A stretch of DNA of 6,187 nt, taken from contig CAMJNB010000086.1 in assembly GCA_946407175.1 (NCBI GenBank), positions 1-6,187 on the forward strand. Direction: 5' to 3'. The number at the start of each line of letters is the position of its first letter. Within the stretch, counting starts at the first letter, position 1. This DNA is from an uncultured Selenomonadales bacterium. Its GTDB lineage: Bacteria; Bacillota_C; Negativicutes; Selenomonadales; Selenomonadaceae. Of this stretch, positions 1 through 5,508 are shown piece after piece. The notes below the pieces were generated by a model. It had not been told where the DNA came from and made no database searches. It saw only the letters and a list, made by a program, of their open reading frames with translations. The position numbers and the translations under genes are program-made.

Positions 1-1386
1 GTTCAATTCCGCCGGTACGTAGCCGCTTAAGCTTACCTGTTCAAAGGCGGAAATTTCTTTTTCCAACTCGACGCACATAAGCAAAGTAATTCGCGCCTCG
101 TAAAATTCGGCAACTTGTATCGCCTTCAACACGGCTTTAAACGCTTGACCGGAGCCGTCCGTAGGCACAAGTACGTGCTGAATTTTTTTACTTTCTTGTA
201 CCGGTTCACTTGAAACAGAATTATCGGTAGCTTTTTCAATCGGCTCAACCTGCGCGGGAATTTCTTCCGCAACTTTAGCGCCGACCAATTCACTGCGACT
301 TTTATAAAATCTTAAGCTTAGAATTATCGCTACAATGCCGACGTAAACCATAAACGCGCCGATTTCCGAACTTATGTCAGATAAACTTGCGCCGCGCTGA
401 ATAATGTCACGTGTAAAATGAAATTGCCACGTCAGCGGAAAGATATGCGCAAAGTCCACTACCCATTCAGATAAATGCGAAAGGGGACTCGTCACGCCGC
501 CTAATATAAATCCGCCGGGTATGAACAAAATCATTCGGCTTGACGCAATACCGGGATTAGCCGCCGTCCAACCCATAAATATACTTAGCATGCCGATTGT
601 CAGCGTCATAAAAATTTCTATCATCAAAAATTCTACGGCGCGTCCCGAAAAAACCATGTCGCCCCAAACTCGCAAGACCGCCATGCCTAAGAAATATGAA
701 ACCATTAAACCGATTGCATACGGCAAAATTCGCGCGATTAAATCCCAGGGGGTTCCGTGCAAAATCGTTTCTTCGTACTGCTTAGTTAATTTAAGGCGCG
801 GTATCATTCCGATTGTCGCGAATGTGAAAAACATTGCGCCGAAGAAAAATAAAAATCCCTGTGTCTGCGCGTTGGACGTTGAACCGGCGGGATTGAAAAG
901 TATACGTTCATTTAAAGTCAAGCCGCTTGAAGTTGCGTGAGAAAATTGCGCGTTGTCAATCGCAATAAGCGTAGGCAGAGCGGTTTTAATATCGGCAGTC
1001 TGCGCGGAGTTCGTGTTGTCGTAAAAAACGCCGATAGGCGCGTTTACACCGGTGTAACGATTTTTTTCAAGACCTTGCGGCAGGTAAATCACGGCGTCCG
1101 CCTTGTCGCGGTAAAAAAGTTCCTCAGGGTTCATCGGCATATTGATAACGTCCGTGACTTTCATATATTCCGACGCATCAATTTTCGTGATGAGTTCGCG
1201 GCTGTACTTTGTGTTGTCCAAATCAATAACGGCAACCGGCGCGTCCTTTGAAAAGTTGCCGGACAAAATCACCGACAAAACCACGCTGATAACCATTGCC
1301 ACCATTATGCAGACTTTTTCATAGGGCATACCTTGACCGCTGAAGAGAAATTTTAATTCGCTGAAAAAAGATTTTTTAAAGCCCAC
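1..1386 (-). CDS. ABC-2 type export permease with C-terminal UspA-like domain (partial, 3' end off window)
   Basis: Inner-membrane permease subunit of an ABC exporter; 462 codons are visible with no stop before the left edge. The start is a GTG at 1384-1386, 8 bases after AGGAG; the other nearby GTG and TTG codons run into a stop within about 15 codons. A first membrane helix lies at about residues 25-43, followed by the family's typical VAVIDLDN motif (51-58) and an extracytoplasmic domain to about 172. Five hydrophobic helices follow, at about 177-196, 217-239, 250-273, 283-301 and 341-361, with the usual PLTWQFHFTRDIIQRGA stretch (317-333) before the last. This is the ABC2_membrane_3/YhhJ-YbhS style. 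A Pro/Glu-rich linker (363-402) then leads to HVLVPTDGSGQAFKAV and ARITLLM, matching the first strand, helix and second strand of a UspA fold. The frame is unbroken across the junction. The ATP-binding G-rich end of the Usp domain would lie beyond the window. The substrate is unknown. Confidence 0.9.
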   Translation of the reverse strand, partial: MGFKKSFFSELKFLFSGQGMPYEKVCIMVAMVISVVLSVILSGNFSKDAPVAVIDLDNTKYSRELITKIDASEYMKVTDVINMPMNPEELFYRDKADAVIYLPQGLEKNRYTGVNAPIGVFYDNTNSAQTADIKTALPTLIAIDNAQFSHATSSGLTLNERILFNPAGSTSNAQTQGFLFFFGAMFFTFATIGMIPRLKLTKQYEETILHGTPWDLIARILPYAIGLMVSYFLGMAVLRVWGDMVFSGRAVEFLMIEIFMTLTIGMLSIFMGWTAANPGIASSRMILFIPGGFILGGVTSPLSHLSEWVVDFAHIFPLTWQFHFTRDIIQRGASLSDISSEIGAFMVYVGIVAIILSLRFYKSRSELVGAKVAEEIPAQVEPIEKATDNSVSSEPVQESKKIQHVLVPTDGSGQAFKAVLKAIQVAEFYEARITLLMCVELEKEISAFEQVSLSGYVPAELN

Positions 1387-1394
1387 GTCACCAA

Positions 1395-1399
1395 CTCCT
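1395..1399 (-). promoter_or_regulatory. Ribosome binding site of the permease gene, overlapping the upstream stop codon
   Basis: Minus-strand AGGAG, 8 bases before the GTG at 1384-1386. It shares bases with the TAG stop of the upstream membrane fusion gene (1398-1400), so translation of the two genes is probably coupled. This site decides the GTG start. Confidence 0.75.
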
Positions 1400-2495
1400 A
1401 ATCAAAGTTCACGGTGACAGTTTGTCCCGGCAGTACGTCACTTTGCGGGTCGATATAAATTCTGACTTGAAACGCCGATAAGTCAGCTTGAGATTTTTCG
1501 CGTGACTGCTTTAAATCTGCAAAGCCGGGCGCCTGCGTCAAAAGTCGAATCGTGCCTTTAACCTGCTTGCCGTCAGCTACGGTCGTGCAGGTAATTTCGT
1601 CGCCTTCGCGCAGATTTACCGCCTGCGTCTCTGAAATGTAAATGTCGTAGTAAATTCTTTTCGTCTCAAGCAAAACTACCGGCACATTCGGTGAAATCAT
1701 TTCGCCTTGTTTTTGCAGGACGCTTAAAATTTTTCCGTCCTCCGGCGCATGAAGTGTAAGGCGGGACTTTGCAAGTTGCAATTCCTTAAGCTGAACTTCC
1801 AACGCCTTTTTCTGCTGTTCAAGTGCGGCGATATCGTTTTCCAAGTTATTCGCCTCTGCACGTTCCTGCGCGATTGTCGGCAAGCTCAATGAATCGGTGT
1901 TGCCTGTATCGGTGACGCCCGCTAACATTCTTTCAAGTAATTGCTCCTGTGTTTGAACATTGGCGCGCGCAACGTTTAAAGCCATTGTCGCATCGTCAAG
2001 CTGGGATTGTGCTACGGCGCCTTCTTTTACAAGGTTTAACGCGCGATTGTAATTTATCTCGGAATTTTTCAAAGTTGCCTGCGCTGAATTTACTGCGGCG
2101 CGTTGGCTGTCAATCTGCCGAAAGGATTGTTGCTCGTCATTATCGGCGCGAAATAAATTTACATTCATCGTGCCTGACATTGAATTAATCTGCGCGTCGA
2201 ACTGTGCAATTTGCGCCTTTAACTTTTCAATCGACAAATCTGTATCAGTCGGGTCAAGCGCCATGATTAAATCTCCGGCTTTAACTTCCTGCCCTTCCTT
2301 GACGCCTTCATTAATCATTCTGCCGCCTACCGAATCGAAGGCAAGTTTTATCTGTTCCGCCGTTAAAATTGCGTCCTTCTTTTCCGTCGCCAAAAATACC
2401 GCGTCATTGCCTCGATACATCAGCACAATGCCGCTTACGATTAAAATTACTATGAAAATGATTCCTACTCGTGCTGCCTTCTTTTTCGGCTCCAT
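1398..2495 (-). CDS. HlyD/YbhG-type membrane fusion (periplasmic adaptor) protein
   Basis: A 365-residue adaptor subunit that would link an inner-membrane ABC exporter to the outside or to an outer-membrane channel. A short basic N-terminus is followed by one membrane anchor (about residues 10-27). The first half of the lipoyl/barrel-sandwich domain lies at about 47-82 (VGGRMINEGVKEGQEVKAGD). A long, Gln/Ala/Leu-rich coiled-coil hairpin covers about 85-245. The second lipoyl half follows at about 244-275 (LHAPEDGKILSVLQKQGEMI), then the beta-barrel to the end, with the late VLPGQTVTV motif. The length is normal for the family (UPF0194/YbhG/YhiI, about 330-380). The start is well supported: minus-strand AGGAGG (2504-2509) lies 8 bases before the ATG. 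The stop is 11 bases before the permease start, so the two proteins probably work together. Such pairs usually need an ATPase, which is not in view. The transported substrate cannot be told. Confidence 0.93.
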   Translation of the reverse strand: MEPKKKAARVGIIFIVILIVSGIVLMYRGNDAVFLATEKKDAILTAEQIKLAFDSVGGRMINEGVKEGQEVKAGDLIMALDPTDTDLSIEKLKAQIAQFDAQINSMSGTMNVNLFRADNDEQQSFRQIDSQRAAVNSAQATLKNSEINYNRALNLVKEGAVAQSQLDDATMALNVARANVQTQEQLLERMLAGVTDTGNTDSLSLPTIAQERAEANNLENDIAALEQQKKALEVQLKELQLAKSRLTLHAPEDGKILSVLQKQGEMISPNVPVVLLETKRIYYDIYISETQAVNLREGDEITCTTVADGKQVKGTIRLLTQAPGFADLKQSREKSQADLSAFQVRIYIDPQSDVLPGQTVTVNFD

Positions 2496-2529
2496 AAAAA
2501 TTTCCTCCTCGCAAAATTAGCCTGCAGGA

Positions 2530-2558
2530 ATTGTAGCACCAAAAATTTTTTTACGTAA
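2530..2558 (-). promoter_or_regulatory. Candidate promoter of the hlyD-like/permease pair (extended -10)
   Basis: On the minus strand, TACAAT (2530-2535) is preceded by TGC, giving an extended -10 box. A weak -35 (TTACGT, 2553-2558) lies 17 bases upstream, with an A7T5 tract in the spacer. The predicted start near 2523 gives a leader of about 28 bases that contains the AGGAGG site. The -35 overlaps the end of the phosphatase gene, and there is no clear terminator in between, so readthrough from that gene is also possible. Confidence 0.55.
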
Positions 2559-3318
2559 GCGAAATTTTTTGAAGTTTGCGTTCGCAAAAAGTCACGGGCG
2601 TTAATCCAAGCTCGTGAATAAATTTCAACGCGGCATTGAAGTGGTCTCCGATAACTTCTGCGCGGTGGGCGTCTGAACCGATTGTCACGTACCTGCCGCC
2701 GAATTTTTTGTAGCTTGCATAAACCGGCTTAAGCTCCATAAAAATTTCTTCAGCTTTCAAGCGGCGTGTATTCAGCTCCAAAACTTTTTCACGCTCGACT
2801 ACGATTTTTAAAACTTTATCAATCTCCGCCTTGAAAGTGTCGTAGTCAATCGACGTGTCATCATACGTGGCGGCACGGCAAATGTAGTCAATGTGTCCCA
2901 GCACGTCAAAATCATTAACCGCCGTTTCCTCCGCCATAACGCCGAAATAGTTTGTGTAGACGGACAATTTATCCTTGCCGTAGAAAAATTCCTTGTGGTA
3001 AATATCTTCGCCGTCAAGCATATGAATTGAACCGATAACTTGATCGAAGTCCGCCGAGTCTACAAACTTTTTATTTACTTCACGCGCGGTTTTCGTGAGA
3101 CCGACTTCAACGCCGAGACGAACTTTGTCGCCGCGCAGATTTTTATATTCGCCAAAGTATTCGGCGGGATTGAATTTAAAATTGCCTTCCAATTCCTCAT
3201 CAAAATGCTCCGTGAAAACTAAGCCGAGATTTAAACTTGCCGCGCGTGCTACGGCGTCCTCCGCCTTCATCTGCGAATCTGCGGAAAATTTTGTATGCGT
3301 GTGGCTGTCGAAAATCAT
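2551..3318 (-). CDS. PHP-domain phosphatase, histidinol-phosphatase (HisK/HisJ) family
   Basis: A 255-residue cytoplasmic metal-dependent phosphoesterase; family members commonly hydrolyse histidinol phosphate to histidinol in histidine synthesis. The metal-binding set of the PHP fold is complete: DSHTHTKFSADS (residues 4-15, H6 and H8), TEHFD (H38), GVEVG (E71), GSIHML (H99), GHIDY (H142) and GSDAHR (D216, H218). The length is close to the usual 250-270. The frame is open upstream to 3432, but the ATG at 3316-3318 is chosen. It lies 8 bases after a GGAAGGG site, it places the HxH motif at residues 6-8 as is normal, and the extension would cross the promoter region. No other his gene is in view, so a role in histidine synthesis is inferred from family only; PHP enzymes of this type can have other phosphoester substrates. 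It is transcribed away from murD and precedes the hlyD-like gene by 55 bases. Confidence 0.9.
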   Translation of the reverse strand: MIFDSHTHTKFSADSQMKAEDAVARAASLNLGLVFTEHFDEELEGNFKFNPAEYFGEYKNLRGDKVRLGVEVGLTKTAREVNKKFVDSADFDQVIGSIHMLDGEDIYHKEFFYGKDKLSVYTNYFGVMAEETAVNDFDVLGHIDYICRAATYDDTSIDYDTFKAEIDKVLKIVVEREKVLELNTRRLKAEEIFMELKPVYASYKKFGGRYVTIGSDAHRAEVIGDHFNAALKFIHELGLTPVTFCERKLQKISLT

Positions 3319-3326
3319 AAATCGTA

Positions 3327-3335
3327 CCCTTCCTT
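3327..3335 (-). promoter_or_regulatory. Ribosome binding site deciding the phosphatase start
   Basis: Minus-strand AAGGAAGGG, with its last G 8 bases before the ATG at 3316-3318. It favours this ATG over the in-frame upstream extension to 3432. Confidence 0.7.
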
Positions 3336-3362
3336 TACAAAAATTTTGGTGACTGCTAAAAT
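3334..3362 (+). promoter_or_regulatory. Candidate promoter of the murD operon
   Basis: TTTACA (3334-3339), a 17-base spacer and TAAAAT (3357-3362) match the sigma-70/sigma-A consensus at 5 of 6 bases in each box, and TGC before the -10 makes it an extended -10 promoter. The predicted start near 3369 gives a leader of about 52 bases. It lies inside the first transcribed bases of the divergent phosphatase gene. Confidence 0.6.
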
Positions 3363-3373
3363 TGTTTGAAAAT

Positions 3374-3401
3374 TTTATAACACGTAACTTTAATTGGTCA
3401 A
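3374..3401 (-). promoter_or_regulatory. Candidate promoter of the phosphatase gene
   Basis: Minus-strand TTGACC (3396-3401), a 16-base spacer and TATAAA (3374-3379), again with TG at the extended -10 position (TGT). The predicted start near 3367 gives a leader of about 49 bases. The -35 box lies just upstream of the murD ribosome site. Confidence 0.6.
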
Positions 3402-3406
3402 TGATT

Positions 3407-3410
3407 GGAG
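3407..3410 (+). promoter_or_regulatory. Ribosome binding site of murD
   Basis: GGAG followed by a 10-base AAAAATTTTT spacer before the ATG at 3421. It supports that ATG over a possible in-frame TTG at 3394, which has no such site and would add residues before the normal MurD N-terminus. Confidence 0.65.
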
Positions 3411-3420
3411 AAAAATTTTT

Positions 3421-4782
3421 ATGGAATTGCAAGGCAAAAAAGTTTTGGTAATCGGCGCGGGGATTAGCGGTTTTGCGGCGGCTAAGGTTGCAAAAAAATT
3501 CGGTGCTGACGTAATTTTAAGTGACGCGAAAAATGAATCGGACTTGAAATATAATTTTGACGAACTGCGCGAACGCGGCATAAATTTGAAATTCGGCAAG
3601 CAAGAAGAAACTTTGCTTAACGGCGTCGACATGGTAATTGTATCGCCCGCCGTACCGTTGCGCATACCGATTTTGCAAGCCGCGTTAAATAAAAAAATCC
3701 CCGTCATCAGCGAGGTTGAATTGGCTTTTAATCTTGCAAAGTCACCAATCTGCGCGGTTACCGGTACGAACGGCAAGACTACAACGGTTACGCTTTTGGG
3801 TTTATTGTTGGAAAGTCAATTTGAAAAAGTCGGCGTAGGAGGCAATATCGGCGTGGCGCTTAGTGAAGTTGCATTGGACGTAGGCGAAGGCGGATATATC
3901 GCGGCGGAAATTTCCAGTTACCAAATGGAGGCGACAAATAATTTTAAGCCGCACATTTCCGCAGTTTTGAACGTCACGCCCGACCATTTGAAACGTCACG
4001 GCACTATGGAAGTTTATCAAGCCATGAAAGAAAAAATGTTCGCGCAGGAGACGGCGGAAGATTTTTTGGTTTTAAACTACGACGACGAAAAGGTTAGAGG
4101 TATGAAAGACCGCGCAGGTTGCAAAGTTTTATATTTCAGCCGCAAAAAAATTTTGGACGAAGGCGCCTTTCTTCGTGACGGCAAATTAATTATAAAATTT
4201 GACGGTAAAATTTATGAACTCTGCACGGTTGATGAACTCGGCATTAAAGGCGGGCATAACGTTGAAAATGCGTTGGCGGCGGCATTAAGTGCGTTTTTGG
4301 CAGGCGTCACGGCAGAAAATATTTGCAAGGTGCTGAAAAGTTTTCAAGGCGTTGAACACAGAATTGAATTTGTTCGCGAAATTGACGGCGTGAAATATTA
4401 CAATGACTCTAAGGCGACAAATACCGATTCGGCGATTAAGGCGCTTGAAACTTTTGACGGTCACATAGTTTTAATTGCCGGCGGCGATGATAAGCTGACG
4501 GACTTGACAGACTTTTTGACGCTGGTAAATCAGCGCGTCGACAGTTTGATTTTAGTCGGTGACGCGGCGGCAAGATTTAAGGCGGACGCGATTAAAAACG
4601 GCTTTGATTCAAGTAAAATCTACGACGCAGGTTATTCAATGGAAAAGGCGATTGACATTGCGAAAAATATTTCAACACCGCCGCAAGTAGTTTTACTTAG
4701 TCCCGCCTGTGCAAGTTTTGATATGTATGATAATTTTGAAGAGCGCGGTAAAGATTTTAAACGTATTGTCAACGCGCTTTGA
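3421..4782 (+). CDS. murD: UDP-N-acetylmuramoyl-L-alanine--D-glutamate ligase
   Basis: A 453-residue cytoplasmic Mur ligase that adds D-glutamate to UDP-MurNAc-L-Ala using ATP, the second amino-acid step of peptidoglycan precursor synthesis. All three domains are present. The N-terminal Rossmann-like UDP-binding domain carries VLVIGAGISG (8-17) and VSPAVP (74-79). The central ATPase domain has the P-loop TGTNGKTTT (114-122), AEISSYQME (162-170), NVTPDHLKRHG (184-194) and a lysine in the position of the carbamylated residue (K203, YQAMKEK). The C-terminal domain has GVEHRIEFV (310-318), YNDSKATN (327-334), IAGGDDK (352-358) and SPACASFDMYDNFEERGKDF (427-446). The length is normal (about 440-460). 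No key residue is missing, so it should be active. It is not next to mraY, ftsW or murG as in the usual dcw cluster; instead its TGA directly abuts a pentapeptide-repeat gene, which suggests one transcript. Confidence 0.97.
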   Translation: MELQGKKVLVIGAGISGFAAAKVAKKFGADVILSDAKNESDLKYNFDELRERGINLKFGKQEETLLNGVDMVIVSPAVPLRIPILQAALNKKIPVISEVELAFNLAKSPICAVTGTNGKTTTVTLLGLLLESQFEKVGVGGNIGVALSEVALDVGEGGYIAAEISSYQMEATNNFKPHISAVLNVTPDHLKRHGTMEVYQAMKEKMFAQETAEDFLVLNYDDEKVRGMKDRAGCKVLYFSRKKILDEGAFLRDGKLIIKFDGKIYELCTVDELGIKGGHNVENALAAALSAFLAGVTAENICKVLKSFQGVEHRIEFVREIDGVKYYNDSKATNTDSAIKALETFDGHIVLIAGGDDKLTDLTDFLTLVNQRVDSLILVGDAAARFKADAIKNGFDSSKIYDAGYSMEKAIDIAKNISTPPQVVLLSPACASFDMYDNFEERGKDFKRIVNAL

Positions 4783-4784
4783 AT

Positions 4785-4790
4785 GGTGAT
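4785..4790 (+). promoter_or_regulatory. Ribosome binding site of the first pentapeptide-repeat gene
   Basis: GGTGAT, complementary to the 5' part of the anti-SD sequence, lies 4 bases before the ATG at 4795, which is equivalent to about 8 bases from the GG. It supports 4795 over the ATG at 4783 (directly after the murD stop), which has no visible ribosome site. Confidence 0.45.
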
Positions 4791-4794
4791 AGAA

Positions 4795-5508
4795 ATGAAA
4801 CAGTTAGAGTTGAAAAAAATTTTGGAAGATCACGAATCGTGGCTTGAAGATGAAAATACCGGCAACCGCGCAGATTTTTCAACCGGCGATTGGTACGGCG
4901 TTGACATGCACGGCGTGAATTTGCGGCAAGCTAAGCTCGGTGCAAGTCTTGAAAATGATATAGTTACACGTCAAAGTAATTTACAAGGCGCCAATCTCTC
5001 TAAGGCTGATTTGTTCGTTGCGGATTTACGCGGCGCCGATTTAAGCGGGGCATACTTGCGTAACGCCAATTTGACCGGTGCCAATTTGTCAAGCGTCATA
5101 AATTTATTTGACCAATCACGCAACGTACGTACCGATTTATCGGGGGCTGATCTTACCGGCGCAAATTTAACCGGAGCTGACTTGACTTGTACGAATTTAA
5201 CCGGCGTCGATTTGGTACAGGCTAATTTGACCGGTGCGAATTTAGCGGGTGCGAATTTGACAGACGCAGATTTAACCGAAGCCGACTTAACCGGCGCTAA
5301 TTTAACTAAGGCAAATTTAACCGGAGCAAATTTAAAAAAAGCTATTCTGCGCGGCACGATTATGCGGGACGTTAATTTAAAAGGCGCGGTATTGAAAGGT
5401 GCAAATTTACGCGGCACGGATTTCACCGGCGCTGACTTAACCGACGCCGATTTTACTAATGCCACTCTGCGCGGCGTTAAAGGTTATGAACCTAAGGAAG
5501 AAGTATGA
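4795..5508 (+). CDS. Pentapeptide-repeat protein 1 (PRP1)
   Basis: A 237-residue protein with no signal peptide or membrane helix, so probably cytoplasmic. An N-terminal helical cap (MKQLELKKILEDHESWL, 1-17) is followed by imperfect repeats (about 26-48), an irregular stretch (49-60), regular A(D/N)LxG-type pentapeptides at 61-98 (8 repeats), an insert at about 99-113 that shifts the register by two residues, and 23 further repeats (centres at 115 to 225). The unit LTGAN/LTGAD dominates. The tail is short and charged. Such repeats fold as a right-handed four-sided beta-helix; known members mimic DNA and protect gyrase (MfpA, Qnr), but most have no known function, and none is claimed here. The start could also be the ATG at 4783, adding four residues; 4795 is preferred for its ribosome site and because it aligns with the start of the next gene. 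The gene follows murD with no gap and overlaps PRP2 by ATGA. Confidence 0.9.
   Translation: MKQLELKKILEDHESWLEDENTGNRADFSTGDWYGVDMHGVNLRQAKLGASLENDIVTRQSNLQGANLSKADLFVADLRGADLSGAYLRNANLTGANLSSVINLFDQSRNVRTDLSGADLTGANLTGADLTCTNLTGVDLVQANLTGANLAGANLTDADLTEADLTGANLTKANLTGANLKKAILRGTIMRDVNLKGAVLKGANLRGTDFTGADLTDADFTNATLRGVKGYEPKEEV
4975..5472 (+). repeat. 15-base tandem coding repeats of PRP1
   Basis: A degenerate 15-base period encoding one pentapeptide per unit, with units such as TTAACCGGCGCTAAT repeated many times at about 5140-5340. It is interrupted at 5089-5136. The dense near-identity in the middle suggests recent unit duplication, with divergence towards both ends. Confidence 0.8.

Noticed and set aside
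521..1324. Plus-strand open frames of 60-139 codons in the left part
   Set aside because: They lie opposite the well-supported permease, lack ribosome sites and give no recognisable protein.
2575..2588. Perfect inverted repeat TTTGCG-TT-CGCAAA near the end of the phosphatase gene
   Set aside because: The loop has only two bases, it lies within coding sequence, and no T-tract directly follows on the minus strand, so it is not a convincing terminator.
3319..3432. N-terminal extension of the phosphatase to 3432
   Set aside because: The extension would cross both promoters and the murD start. The ATG at 3318 has a good ribosome site and gives the normal HxH position.
3390..4020. Minus-strand open frames opposite murD
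   Set aside because: They are shadow frames of a complete, conserved murD, with no ribosome sites or recognisable domains.
4971..5465. Long open antisense frame (164 codons) opposite PRP1
   Set aside because: It is a mirror of the 15-base coding repeats: the product is monotonous (APVK-type units), and the plus frame has the ribosome site, cap and repeat logic.
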